This document shows positions 1 to 6,850 of a DNA stretch of 64,000 nucleotides, in pieces. The stretch is from Candidatus Thermochlorobacteriaceae bacterium (GTDB taxonomy: Bacteria > Bacteroidota > Chlorobiia > Chlorobiales > Thermochlorobacteraceae), in the NCBI GenBank assembly GCA_029263855.1, contig JAJUFC010000010.1:62001-126000 (forward strand), written 5' to 3'. Numbering within the stretch: the stretch's first letter is position 1; each line of letters begins with the position of its first letter. A program made the translations under genes and the position numbers. The notes beneath the pieces were generated by a model that was given only the letters and a program-made list of their open reading frames with translations, had not been told where the DNA came from and made no database searches.

Positions 1-1
1 C

Positions 2-85
2 GCCAAAAAAATGATTGAATACGGCGCAACGCGAATCGGCGCAAGTGCCAGCGTCAAAATCGTCAGAGAAGCCAAATGCTTGTGA
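2..85 (+). CDS. deoC: Deoxyribose-phosphate aldolase, C-terminal end (5' partial)
   Basis: Only the last 27 residues are inside the window. They read AKKMIEYGATRIGASASVKI and then VREAKCL before a TGA stop. The Gly-Ala-x-Arg-Ile-Gly-x-Ser segment is the phosphate-binding end of the DeoC TIM barrel, the enzyme that splits 2-deoxyribose-5-phosphate into glyceraldehyde-3-phosphate and acetaldehyde. The family call rests on this short tail alone. A Bacteroidota-type promoter begins 22 bases after the stop, so the next gene need not depend on read-through from deoC. Confidence 0.7.
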   Translation, partial: AKKMIEYGATRIGASASVKIVREAKCL

Positions 86-107
86 ACGGAAGGAGAATGC
101 CTTATGG

Positions 108-139
108 TTTGATGTTGGGTAGTCGCTTTTGTAACTTCG
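108..139 (+). promoter_or_regulatory. Bacteroidota-type promoter for the first OmpH gene
   Basis: TTTG at 108-111 is separated by exactly 20 bases from TAACTTCG at 132-139. This matches the -33/-7 arrangement of Bacteroidota primary sigma factors (TTTG, 19-21, TAnnTTTG) with one change (TTCG for TTTG). It lies about 50 bases upstream of the preferred start of the OmpH gene. Two neighbouring promoters in the window show the same geometry. Confidence 0.5.
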
Positions 140-150
140 CCGCCTTATGA

Positions 151-176
151 AAATCTGTCAAGACAAATCTGTCAAG
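151..176 (+). repeat. Tandem 12-base repeat in the OmpH leader
   Basis: The sequence AAATCTGTCAAG occurs twice, at 151-162 and 165-176, separated by AC. It lies between the promoter and the preferred ATG at 189. If translation began at the upstream ATG at 147 the repeat would be coding and would precede the signal peptide, which is one reason to prefer the later start. Confidence 0.6.
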
Positions 177-188
177 ATTAAATTTGAG

Positions 189-791
189 ATGAAAATGCGA
201 AAACAACTTTATTTTGCGTTCCTCGTAAGCCTTTCGGCATTTGGTTTGAGCACGGCTTCAAGCGAAGTGCGGGCGCAAAAAATCGGGTTCATTGATTCGC
301 AAGCGATTTTAGACCAACTGCCCGAAGCCAAAGATGCCAAACGCCGATTGGAAGTGCTTACAGTAGAGTGGCAAAATGAAATCAAAAAAAAGCGCGACGC
401 GCTCGACAAAATGGTGCGCGAGTTTCAAGCCAAAGAAGTGCTTTATACCGACGAAATCAAACAGCAAAAGCGCAAAGAAATGATGGACGCGGATAAAGCC
501 ATCTTTGAGTATCAAAATCAAAAATTCGGTGTCGATGGCGAGTATTTCAGAAAGCAGAGCGAACTAATGCGCCCGATTCAAGACAAACTTTACTCGGCAA
601 TGCGTTCGGTTGCCATTGATAACGATTACGAGTTCGTCTTCGACCGCGCCAGCGATACGCTTCTGCTTTATGCCAACGAAACACACAACTTGACGCAAAA
701 AGTCTTAGACCGCCTGCTTGCGTCGCTTCCTGAACGAGACCGCACGGGTGGTCAAACTTCCGCGCCCAACCTTGAAGGCGGGGGCAAATAA
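189..791 (+). CDS. OmpH/Skp-family periplasmic chaperone, copy 1
   Basis: This 200-residue protein begins with a typical signal peptide (MKMRKQLYFAFLVSLSAF, processing near the Ala-Gln of VRAQ). The mature part opens with the family motif KIGFIDSQAILDQLPEAKDA, followed by a long charged coiled-coil region and a C-terminal beta segment. OmpH/Skp proteins form jellyfish-shaped trimers that hold unfolded outer-membrane proteins in the periplasm. An upstream in-frame ATG at 147 would add 14 residues before the signal peptide, so ATG 189 is preferred. A second, divergent copy follows 46 bases downstream. Family assignment is secure; which client proteins each copy serves cannot be told. Confidence 0.88.
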   Translation: MKMRKQLYFAFLVSLSAFGLSTASSEVRAQKIGFIDSQAILDQLPEAKDAKRRLEVLTVEWQNEIKKKRDALDKMVREFQAKEVLYTDEIKQQKRKEMMDADKAIFEYQNQKFGVDGEYFRKQSELMRPIQDKLYSAMRSVAIDNDYEFVFDRASDTLLLYANETHNLTQKVLDRLLASLPERDRTGGQTSAPNLEGGGK

Positions 792-837
792 ACAACTCAA
801 CTTTAACTCAATCATTTAATTGGAGGAACAACAAAGA

Positions 838-1392
838 ATGTCAGCCATTCAACAGAAATTATCACTGCTTTCAAAAGGCAAAAGTTTTTTTGTCGGCTTT
901 GGACTTGCTATCGGCTTTATGCTGGGCGTAGGCGCGAGCGGCGCGGGCGATGTTAAAGTGGGTTATGTCGATACCGACAACGTCATCTCTCAACTCCCTG
1001 ATTCCAAAGGCATTCAAGAAAAAATGAAGAAAATGCAAGAAGGCGCAGAAGCCGAAATGCAAAAAATGGCGAAAGACTTGCAAACCGCTTTTGAAGACTA
1101 TGAACGCAAGAAAACCACGATGACCGAAGACACCAAAAAGAAAAAAGAAGAAGAACTTTTAGGAAAGCGTCAACAACTCGAAGAGTTCCGCTATCAAAAG
1201 CAGAACGAATTGCAAAAGAAGACGGGCGAACTCTTGAAGCCGATTGAAGAAAAAGTGATGAAAGCGGTCGAAAAAGTCGCCAAGCAATACGGTTACAGCA
1301 TCGTTTTGAACAAAGGCGGCGTCGCCAACCCAGTGCTTTACGGCGATAAGTCGCACGACCTGACTTTCAAAGTCCTTGATGCCGTCAAATAA
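838..1392 (+). CDS. OmpH/Skp-family periplasmic chaperone, copy 2
   Basis: A 184-residue protein with a signal segment (FFVGFGLAIGFMLGVGASGAG), the OmpH opening motif VKVGYVDTDNVISQLPDSKG, a Lys/Glu-rich coiled coil of about 80 residues, and a C-terminal strand containing YGYSIVLNKGG. The start is placed at ATG 838 because GGAGG at 822-826 is well spaced for it; an in-frame TTG at 820 would place the ribosome site inside the coding region. Tandem ompH/skp copies are common in the Bacteroidota. It probably shares a transcript with copy 1, since no terminator is visible between them. Confidence 0.88.
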   Translation: MSAIQQKLSLLSKGKSFFVGFGLAIGFMLGVGASGAGDVKVGYVDTDNVISQLPDSKGIQEKMKKMQEGAEAEMQKMAKDLQTAFEDYERKKTTMTEDTKKKKEEELLGKRQQLEEFRYQKQNELQKKTGELLKPIEEKVMKAVEKVAKQYGYSIVLNKGGVANPVLYGDKSHDLTFKVLDAVK

Positions 1393-1407
1393 GACTGCGT
1401 TTGTACT

Positions 1408-1438
1408 TTTGAAAGTCAATTCTCGCGCCGTATATTTG
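1408..1438 (+). promoter_or_regulatory. Bacteroidota-type promoter for rpmE2
   Basis: TTTG at 1408-1411, then exactly 19 bases, then TATATTTG at 1431-1438. This matches the TTTG-N19-TAnnTTTG consensus of Bacteroidota housekeeping promoters at every defined position. It lies 60 bases upstream of the L31 start codon, in the only gap between the second OmpH gene and L31. Confidence 0.6.
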
Positions 1439-1497
1439 CGGTCCTTTTTTAGAAAAGTTTAATCTCATTCAACGGTAACGCCAAAAGATATTTAAGC

Positions 1498-1767
1498 ATG
1501 AAACCGAATGCGCATCCGCAAAACTATCGTCCTGTCGTCTTCCAAGATTTGACCGATGGTTCGACCTTCATCACACGTTCCTGTGTTGACACCAAAGAAA
1601 CCATCAAATGGACAGACGGCAACGAGTATCCGCTCTTCAAAGTGGAAATCAGCAATTCGTCTCACCCATACTACACGGGCAAGCAAGTGCTCGTCGATAC
1701 GGCAGGTCGCGTGGAACGCTTCAACAAGCGATTCACCAAGCCTGCGGCGAAATCAGACGCCAAGTAA
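1498..1767 (+). CDS. rpmE2: Large ribosomal subunit protein bL31, type B
   Basis: The 89-residue protein begins [20 protein letters not shown] and carries the conserved HPYYTGKQ segment and the [10 protein letters not shown] motif near the C-terminus, all typical of bL31. It lacks the four-cysteine zinc motif of the zinc-binding form; the only Cys is in RSCVD. It is therefore the type B (zinc-independent) paralogue. In bacteria with both forms this version replaces the zinc form when zinc is scarce; whether this genome has both cannot be seen. It has its own promoter upstream and a hairpin terminator downstream, so it is probably monocistronic. Confidence 0.95.
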   Translation: MKPNAHPQNYRPVVFQDLTDGSTFITRSCVDTKETIKWTDGNEYPLFKVEISNSSHPYYTGKQVLVDTAGRVERFNKRFTKPAAKSDAK

Positions 1768-1788
1768 TGTTTGCTCCATAAACATTGA

Positions 1789-1826
1789 TGCTCAAATCGG
1801 CAACCGCCCCTTTGAGCATTTTTTTT
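1789..1826 (+). terminator. Rho-independent terminator after rpmE2
   Basis: TGCTCAAA (1789-1796) pairs with TTTGAGCA (1811-1818) across a 14-base loop and is followed by eight T residues (1819-1826). The T run contains the TTG at 1825 that could be read as an extended frr start, which argues against that start. Confidence 0.85.
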
Positions 1827-1854
1827 GTCCAAACCGAAAAAACACTTTCTTCAA

Positions 1855-2412
1855 ATGGTTAAAGAAACTCTGCATGCCGCTGAACAGCGCATGAAAAAAT
1901 CGTTGGAAGTTATCCAAAGTGAATTAGCCTCTGTCCGCACGGGCAAAGCCACAACCGCACTTCTCGATGGCATTAAAGTGGAGTCTTACGGACAACTCGT
2001 TCCGCTTAAACAGGTTGGCAATGTGAGCGTGAAAGACTCCAAAACGCTGATGGTGCAACTTTGGGATAAAAGCGTTGTCGCTAATGTTGAAAAAGCGATA
2101 AGGGAATCAGGCATGGGCTTGAACCCCGCTGCAGAAGGTCAATCCATTCGCGTTCCAATTCCGCCTTTAACCGAAGAACGCCGACGCGAATATGTCAAAC
2201 TCGTCAAGAAGTTCGCCGAAGACGCCAAAGTCTCTTTGCGCAACATTCGCCGCGACGCGATTCAAACCATTGAGAAAGCGGAAAAAGAAAAAGCCATCAC
2301 CGAAGACGAAAAAAATCGCGGAAAAAAAGACGCCGATTCGCTCACCCAACGCTACGAAAAATTGATTGAAGAAACGGTCGCTAAAAAGGAAAAGGAAATT
2401 ATGGAAGTTTGA
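1855..2412 (+). CDS. frr: Ribosome recycling factor
   Basis: The protein is 185 residues from ATG 1855, the usual length of ribosome recycling factor. It has the three-helix-bundle signature, with ELASVRTGKATTALLDGIKV near the N-terminus, the domain II segment YGQLVPLKQVGNVSV, and the C-terminal helix ending in KLIEETVAKKEKEIMEV. With EF-G it splits post-termination ribosomes into subunits. An in-frame TTG at 1825 would add ten residues but sits in the U-tract of the preceding terminator. A second hairpin terminator closes the gene at 2438-2472, so frr seems to be transcribed alone. Confidence 0.96.
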   Translation: MVKETLHAAEQRMKKSLEVIQSELASVRTGKATTALLDGIKVESYGQLVPLKQVGNVSVKDSKTLMVQLWDKSVVANVEKAIRESGMGLNPAAEGQSIRVPIPPLTEERRREYVKLVKKFAEDAKVSLRNIRRDAIQTIEKAEKEKAITEDEKNRGKKDADSLTQRYEKLIEETVAKKEKEIMEV

Positions 2413-2437
2413 CCGCGCATCAGATATTGATATTTGC

Positions 2438-2472
2438 AAAGGCTGTTTGGCGAAAGTCCGACAGCCTTTTTT
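2438..2472 (+). terminator. Rho-independent terminator after frr
   Basis: AAAGGCTGT (2438-2446) pairs with ACAGCCTTT (2461-2469) across a 14-base loop, and the right arm continues as a T run to 2472. It lies 26 bases after the frr stop codon. Confidence 0.85.
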
Positions 2473-2552
2473 CGTTCGTTAGACTCGCCCACCACAAATT
2501 AAATTGCTTCTTGCCCCTATCATTCAACTTTTTCACGACCAAAAGATTTGGT

Positions 2553-2566
2553 GTAACAAAGGTTAC
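2553..2566 (+). promoter_or_regulatory. Short palindrome upstream of the sulfur operon (possible operator)
   Basis: GTAAC, four bases, GTTAC (2553-2566) is a perfect inverted repeat. It is flanked by GGT on the left and, two bases further out, ACC on the right. It sits about 65 bases before the persulfide dioxygenase start, in the only upstream gap of the operon (after the frr terminator), where a repressor or activator site would be expected. No regulator gene is adjacent. The site is inferred from position and symmetry only. Confidence 0.25.
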
Positions 2567-2632
2567 TGACCGAACCCTTTTTTCATCGTAAAATTGTGTG
2601 TTCAAACTTTGAAACTTCAACCTGACGCATTT

Positions 2633-4048
2633 ATGAAAATCGAACAAATTTATACAGGCTGTTTAGCACAAGGCGCATACTACATCGTGAGCGAAGGCGA
2701 AGCCGCTATCATTGACCCGCTCCGCGAAGTTGAACCGTATCTTGAACGATTGCAAGCCGATAACGCGAAACTCAAATACATTTTTGAAACGCACTTCCAC
2801 GCCGATTTCGTATCGGGTCATTTAGACCTTTCCAAAAAAACAGGCGCGCCTATCATTTATGGACCAAACGCCAAATGCGAATTTGAATGCGTCAGCGCGA
2901 GCGACGGGCAAATTTTCGAGCTCGGCAAGGTGAAAATCAAAGTCCTGCACACGCCCGGACACACGATGGAAAGCACGTGCTTCCTTTTGATTGACGAAAC
3001 GGGAAAAGACCACGCGATTTTCACGGGCGACACGCTTTTCATCGGCGACGTCGGTCGTCCCGACCTTGCACAAAAAGCCACAGGCTTAACCCAAGAACAA
3101 CTCGCCGCCCATCTTTACAAGTCGCTCCGCGCGAAAATTATGCTGCTTGCCGACGAGGTCATCGTTTATCCTGCGCACGGAGCAGGCTCGGCGTGCGGCA
3201 AGAATATGAGCAAAGAAACCGTCTCGACGATTGGCGCTCAGAAGAAATTCAACTACGCGCTTCGCGCCGATATGACGGAGGAGGAATTCATCAAAGAAGT
3301 AACTTCAGGCTTAATGCCGCCGCCGATGTATTTCGGCTTCAACGTGGCGATGAACAAGAAAGGCTATGACAGTTTAGATGTTGTAAAAGAACGCGCGATG
3401 AAACCGCTCTCGCCCGACGAATTTGAAGTCGCCGCCGAAACGACGGGCGCGCTCATTTTGGACACGCGCAACGCGGCAGATTTCGCCAAAGGCTTCATTC
3501 CGCAATCCATCAACATCGGCTTGAACGGCGATTTCGCGCCTTGGGTTGGGGCAATGATTGTCGATGTCAAACAACCGATTTTGCTCGTCTGCGAAGACGG
3601 CAAATTGGACGACGTGATTACGCGCCTTTCGCGCGTCGGCTTCGATAACGTCATCGGCTATTTGAACGGCGGATTCGAGGCGTGGAAGCAATCGGGCAAA
3701 GAAATTGACGCAATTAGTCGCATCTCGGCGCAAGAATTTGAAAAAGCCTTCAAAGCAGGCGAAAGCGTCGTGATTGACGTGCGCAAAGAAAGCGAATACG
3801 AAGCTGAACACGTCGACGGCGCATACAGCAAGCCCTTGCTTTACATCAACGACTGGATTAAAGACCTCAATCCAAAACAGCATTTTTACTTGCACTGCGC
3901 GGGCGGCTATCGCAGCATGATTGCGGCATCGATTCTGCAAGCGCGAGGCTATCGCAATTTCAGCGAAATCGAGGGCGGCTTCAACGCGATTGCGCAAACC
4001 TCGATTCCTAAAACGGACTTCGTTTGCCAAAGCAAAGTGATGAAGTGA
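2633..4048 (+). CDS. CstB-like persulfide dioxygenase with two rhodanese domains
   Basis: The 471-residue protein has an N-terminal metallo-beta-lactamase fold (residues about 1-235) with the iron-binding motif THFHADFVSGH, then HTPGHT, FTGDTLF and YPAHGAGS, as in ETHE1-type persulfide dioxygenases. Two rhodanese domains follow. The first keeps a Cys in the degenerate loop LLVCEDGKLDD; the second has a canonical loop HCAGGYRS. The domain order matches Staphylococcus aureus CstB, which oxidises low-molecular-weight persulfides with O2 to sulfite and forms thiosulfate. ATG 2633 is used because the residues ahead of it are not family-like. It heads a plus-strand series of sulfur genes, consistent with handling the persulfide product of the SQR encoded downstream. 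Confidence 0.88.
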   Translation: MKIEQIYTGCLAQGAYYIVSEGEAAIIDPLREVEPYLERLQADNAKLKYIFETHFHADFVSGHLDLSKKTGAPIIYGPNAKCEFECVSASDGQIFELGKVKIKVLHTPGHTMESTCFLLIDETGKDHAIFTGDTLFIGDVGRPDLAQKATGLTQEQLAAHLYKSLRAKIMLLADEVIVYPAHGAGSACGKNMSKETVSTIGAQKKFNYALRADMTEEEFIKEVTSGLMPPPMYFGFNVAMNKKGYDSLDVVKERAMKPLSPDEFEVAAETTGALILDTRNAADFAKGFIPQSINIGLNGDFAPWVGAMIVDVKQPILLVCEDGKLDDVITRLSRVGFDNVIGYLNGGFEAWKQSGKEIDAISRISAQEFEKAFKAGESVVIDVRKESEYEAEHVDGAYSKPLLYINDWIKDLNPKQHFYLHCAGGYRSMIAASILQARGYRNFSEIEGGFNAIAQTSIPKTDFVCQSKVMK

Positions 4049-4095
4049 GGCTATTGAATTTTCATTTAACCATCTCAAATCAAACTGAAATTACG

Positions 4096-4416
4096 ATGTT
4101 CAATTTGTTCAAAGGTTTTGGAGGCGGCGAGGCAAATCCTGAACTCGCCAAAATCGTCAAGAGCGGCGCGTATCTCGTCGATGTGCGCACGCCCGAAGAG
4201 TTTGCCGCAGGACACGTCAAAGGTTCGGTCAATATCCCGCTCGATGCGATTCCGCAGAACCTCTCGAAGTTCAAAGGCAAATCGCATATCGTCGTCTTTT
4301 GCCGAAGCGGCAATCGGAGCGGACAAGCCAAAGCGTTCCTCAATCAAAATGGATTCGGGAATGTTATCAATGGCGGCACGTGGCAAGACATCAACGACAT
4401 TCTCAACTCAAAATAA
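4096..4416 (+). CDS. Single-domain rhodanese sulfurtransferase
   Basis: A 106-residue cytoplasmic protein made of one rhodanese domain. It has the structural motif VDVRTPEEFAAGHVKGSVNI and the active-site loop FCRSGNRSGQA (Cys-x-x-Gly-x-Arg) that carries the persulfide during sulfur transfer. The start at ATG 4096 gives MFNLFKGFGGGE; upstream residues in frame run back into the previous gene. It lies 47 bases after the CstB-like gene and probably passes sulfane sulfur between persulfide dioxygenase, small thiols and acceptors. Confidence 0.9.
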   Translation: MFNLFKGFGGGEANPELAKIVKSGAYLVDVRTPEEFAAGHVKGSVNIPLDAIPQNLSKFKGKSHIVVFCRSGNRSGQAKAFLNQNGFGNVINGGTWQDINDILNSK

Positions 4417-4425
4417 TTGCGAACA

Positions 4426-4629
4426 ATGGTCAAGAATATGGGTTCTCTCGATAAGGCGATTCGCCTTGTATTCGCGGCGGTTTTCGTCGGGCTGTATTTC
4501 ACGGGCGTTGTTTCGGGCACGCTTGGCATTGTATTGCTCGTTTTGGCGGGCGTGTTCGCGCTGACCAGCCTCATCGGCTCGTGCCCGCTCTACCTTCCGC
4601 TCAATCTTTCAACGAAAAAAGACAAATGA
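4426..4629 (+). CDS. DUF2892 (YgaP-type membrane) small protein
   Basis: A 67-residue protein with the DUF2892 pattern: an amphipathic start (MGSLDKAIRLVFA), two hydrophobic segments separated by VVSGTLG, and the closing motif LTSLIGSCPLYLPLNL. The Cys-Pro in the last motif is conserved in this family. The same domain forms the membrane anchor of the YgaP rhodanese, so a split rhodanese-DUF2892 pair, as here, is a natural arrangement. ATG 4426 is used; ATG 4438 is also possible. Its stop overlaps the next start (ATGA), indicating translational coupling. Confidence 0.85.
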   Translation: MVKNMGSLDKAIRLVFAAVFVGLYFTGVVSGTLGIVLLVLAGVFALTSLIGSCPLYLPLNLSTKKDK

Positions 4630-4883
4630 CGCATATCATAGAAGTAGAAAATATCAAATGCGGTGGATGCATGAACACCATCAAAAAAGCGTTGATGAAC
4701 CTCGACGGCGTTTCGGACGTCTCCATCACGAAAGAAACAGAGACCGTTCAGGCGCAAGGCAACATCAGCCGCGAAACGCTCACCGCGAAACTTGCCGAGC
4801 TCGGCTACCCTGAAAAAGGAAGCAATTCGCTTCTTCATCAGGCGAAATCGTTTGTCAGTTGCGCGGTCGGAAAATTCAATTAA
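4626..4883 (+). CDS. HMA-domain (CopZ-like) metal- or thiol-binding protein
   Basis: The 85-residue protein has the ferredoxin-like heavy-metal-associated fold. It opens with HIIEVENIKCGGCMNTIKKA, in which Cys-Gly-Gly-Cys is the metal-binding CxxC loop, followed by LDGVSDVSI and the closing LTAKLAELGYPEKG. Such proteins usually shuttle Cu(I). In this setting, between rhodanese/DUF2892 and YeeE/YedE genes, a role in copper handling or in thiol relay are both open. The C-terminal SFVSCAVGKFN adds one further Cys. Its start overlaps the stop of the previous gene. Confidence 0.85.
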   Translation: MTHIIEVENIKCGGCMNTIKKALMNLDGVSDVSITKETETVQAQGNISRETLTAKLAELGYPEKGSNSLLHQAKSFVSCAVGKFN

Positions 4884-4907
4884 CCCTTAAACTTCATTGA
4901 CTATCCG

Positions 4908-5471
4908 ATGTTTGAATTTCTTTCAGAGCCTTGGGCGTGGTATGTGGCGGGTCCGCTCATCGGGCTTGTCGTGCCAACGCTTCTCATCATTGGCAATAAA
5001 TCTTTCGGGATTAGTTCGTCGCTTCGGCACATTTGCGCCTCGTGCGCGCCCGCGAACATCAAGTTTTTCAAGTATGATTGGAAAAAGGAGGTATGGAACC
5101 TCTACTTCGTGGGCGGCATTTTTCTCGGCGCAATCGTCGCGACGCTTTTTCTCAATAGTGGCAAGCCCGTTGCGGTCAATCCCGACTTGGCAAGAGAACT
5201 CGCCGACTACGGCATCACGAATTTCAACGGGCTCGTTCCGCAAGATTTGTTTTCTTGGGAAAAAGTTCTCACGCTGAAAGGATTTTTGATGATGGTCGTG
5301 GGCGGATTTTTGGTCGGATTCGGAACGCGCTACGCGGGCGGTTGCACGAGCGGACACGCGATTATGGGACTCTCGACGCTTCAACTGCCATCGCTCATCG
5401 CCACGATTTGCTTTATGCTCGGCGGATTTTTGATGGCAAATTTTCTTTTGCCCTTCATTCTCAAACTCTAA
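4908..5471 (+). CDS. YeeE/YedE-family sulfur transporter half (first of a pair)
   Basis: A 187-residue integral membrane protein with about five hydrophobic segments. It carries the family signature GTRYAGGCTSGHAIMGLSTL, whose Gly-Gly-Cys-Thr-Ser-Gly-His lines the transport path in the thiosulfate transporter TsuA (YeeE). A cytoplasmic loop contains HICASCAPAN, two further cysteines. The 19-base gap to the next gene, which encodes a second YeeE/YedE unit with the complementary CPGP motif, suggests that the two make one transporter from two chains. Likely cargo is thiosulfate or another sulfane-sulfur species; direction of transport cannot be told. Confidence 0.87.
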   Translation: MFEFLSEPWAWYVAGPLIGLVVPTLLIIGNKSFGISSSLRHICASCAPANIKFFKYDWKKEVWNLYFVGGIFLGAIVATLFLNSGKPVAVNPDLARELADYGITNFNGLVPQDLFSWEKVLTLKGFLMMVVGGFLVGFGTRYAGGCTSGHAIMGLSTLQLPSLIATICFMLGGFLMANFLLPFILKL

Positions 5472-5489
5472 CTCGAATTTTCAAACGCG

Positions 5490-6032
5490 ATGAAACCTTT
5501 GAACGAAACGCAAAAACTTGAAACTGCCTCTATCGCAACGCCGCAAGCATCAAATTCAGACTTTGAAGTCCGCTCGCTCGATGCGATATGCATCAACGAA
5601 AGCCACCTGACGCACAAGTGGCATCACAACTTGAAGTATCTCGCCGTTGGCATTCTTTTCGGCATCGTCTTCGTCAAAGCCGAAGTCGTCAGTTGGTTTC
5701 GGATTCAAGAAATGTTCCGATTGCAGTCGTTTCACATGTATGGCATCATTGGCAGTGCGGTTGCTGTTGGTGCGGTTTCTGTTTGGCTCATTCGCAAATT
5801 CAACATCAAAACCATTTATGGCGAGACGATTGAGTTTCACCCCAAAACCTTCAACAAAGGTCAAGTGATTGGCGGATTGCTGTTCGGCTTGGGCTGGGCG
5901 ATGACGGGCGCGTGTCCCGGTCCGCTTTACGCGCAAATTGGAATGGGAGCGACCGTGATTGCGATTACGCTGTTGAGCGCAATTTTAGGCACTTGGGTCT
6001 ACGGATATTTCCGAGATAAATTGCCTCACTGA
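5490..6032 (+). CDS. YeeE/YedE-family sulfur transporter half (second of a pair)
   Basis: A 180-residue membrane protein with a 50-residue hydrophilic N-terminus and four or five hydrophobic segments. The conserved motif is GLGWAMTGACPGPLYAQIG, the Cys-Pro-Gly-Pro half-signature that complements the GCTSGH half of its neighbour. In TsuA both halves lie in one chain and their cysteines hand thiosulfate sulfur across the membrane. The pair here resembles split PmpA/PmpB-type systems. It follows the first half by 19 bases and precedes the peroxiredoxin gene by 35. Confidence 0.85.
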   Translation: MKPLNETQKLETASIATPQASNSDFEVRSLDAICINESHLTHKWHHNLKYLAVGILFGIVFVKAEVVSWFRIQEMFRLQSFHMYGIIGSAVAVGAVSVWLIRKFNIKTIYGETIEFHPKTFNKGQVIGGLLFGLGWAMTGACPGPLYAQIGMGATVIAITLLSAILGTWVYGYFRDKLPH

Positions 6033-6067
6033 ATTTCATTTTTCAATAACCCAAAACTGTATTCACA

Positions 6068-6715
6068 ATGTCAGAGACCATTCAAACTTCAATGCCGCGC
6101 ATCGGCGACGTTGCGCCGAACTTCAAAGCGATGACGACGCACGGCGAATTAGATTTTCACGAATACAAAAAAGACAGTTGGGCAGTGCTTTTCTCGCACC
6201 CCGCCGACTTCACGCCCGTTTGCACCACCGAGTTTATGGGCTTCGCCGAGCGCGCCGACGAATTCGCCAAAATGAACGTCAAGCTCATCGGGCTGAGCAT
6301 CGATAGCATTCACGCGCACGTGGCGTGGATTCAAAACATTCACGAAAAGGCGAAAACCAAAATCCCATTTCCCGTCATCGCGGATTTGGATATGTCAGTC
6401 GCCAAACTTTACGGAATGTTGCACAGCGTCAGTTCGACGGCAACCGTGCGCGCCGTGTTCATCATCGACCCGAAAAACATCGTGCGCCTCATTCTCTACT
6501 ATCCGATGAATGTCGGCAGAAACATCGACGAGGTGATTCGGACGATTCAAGCGTTGCAGACGGCAGATAAAAACAGCGTCGCTTGCCCCGCAAACTGGAA
6601 GCCGGGCGATAAGGTCATCGTGCCGCCGCCGAAAACGCAAAAGGAACTCGACGACCGCTTGGCAAGCAAGTTTGATGAAGTCGTGGACTTTTACCTTGTG
6701 AAAAAATCGCTTTAA
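6068..6715 (+). CDS. Peroxiredoxin, Prx6 (1-Cys) family
   Basis: The 215-residue protein has the Prx fold with the peroxidatic motif HPADFTPVCTTEF, and the C-terminal extension typical of Prx6 enzymes, including CPANWKPGDKVIVPP and a long final helix. It reduces hydrogen peroxide and organic hydroperoxides, probably with the thioredoxin encoded two genes downstream. The second cysteine (ACPANW) is at the site usual for archaeal and bacterial Prx6 proteins. Placement next to persulfide and SQR genes fits protection against peroxide formed during aerobic sulfide oxidation. Family call is secure; electron donor is inferred. Confidence 0.93.
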   Translation: MSETIQTSMPRIGDVAPNFKAMTTHGELDFHEYKKDSWAVLFSHPADFTPVCTTEFMGFAERADEFAKMNVKLIGLSIDSIHAHVAWIQNIHEKAKTKIPFPVIADLDMSVAKLYGMLHSVSSTATVRAVFIIDPKNIVRLILYYPMNVGRNIDEVIRTIQALQTADKNSVACPANWKPGDKVIVPPPKTQKELDDRLASKFDEVVDFYLVKKSL

Positions 6716-6728
6716 TCAAACCATCGCG

Positions 6729-6756
6729 TCAGCCCTCTCTGAATGGAGAGGGTTGA
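6729..6756. repeat. Long hairpin between peroxiredoxin and SQR genes
   Basis: TCAGCCCTCTC (6729-6739) can pair with GAGAGGGTTGA (6746-6756) over 11 positions, one of them G-U, with a 6-base loop. There is no T run after it, so it is not a standard intrinsic terminator on the plus strand. It may be a REP-like or mRNA-stability hairpin separating the peroxiredoxin message from the SQR promoter. Confidence 0.45.
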
Positions 6757-6762
6757 GCGCAA

Positions 6763-6801
6763 GAATGTTCCGAATGTTCTTTGAAAACTTGCGTATCTTT
6801 G
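6763..6801 (+). promoter_or_regulatory. Candidate activator-dependent promoter of the SQR gene
   Basis: TATCTTTG at 6794-6801 is an exact TAnnTTTG -7 element. At the place of the -33 element there is no TTTG; instead GAATGTTC occurs twice in direct repeat (6763-6770 and 6772-6779). A direct repeat with a 9-base period replacing the -33 element suggests binding by an activator. The distance to the SQR start codon is 49 bases. Confidence 0.4.
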
Positions 6802-6850
6802 ACGCACGTTCGCACATTTTTCATTTCGTATCGGAAAGGAGTAAATAACT

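Noticed and set aside
147-188. Extended N-terminus of the first OmpH protein from ATG 147
   Set aside because: It would place 14 polar residues before the signal peptide and includes a tandem repeat; ATG 189 gives a standard signal.
1393-1497. Possible small RNA or tRNA in the gap before rpmE2
   Set aside because: No cloverleaf or conserved RNA structure is visible; the gap is explained by a promoter and leader.
1825-1854. TTG start of frr ten residues upstream
   Set aside because: The codon lies in the T tract of a strong terminator, and the ATG at 1855 gives the usual 185-residue length.
6729-6756. Hairpin as an intrinsic terminator after the peroxiredoxin gene
   Set aside because: The stem is long, but no T run follows on the plus strand; it is listed only as a hairpin repeat.
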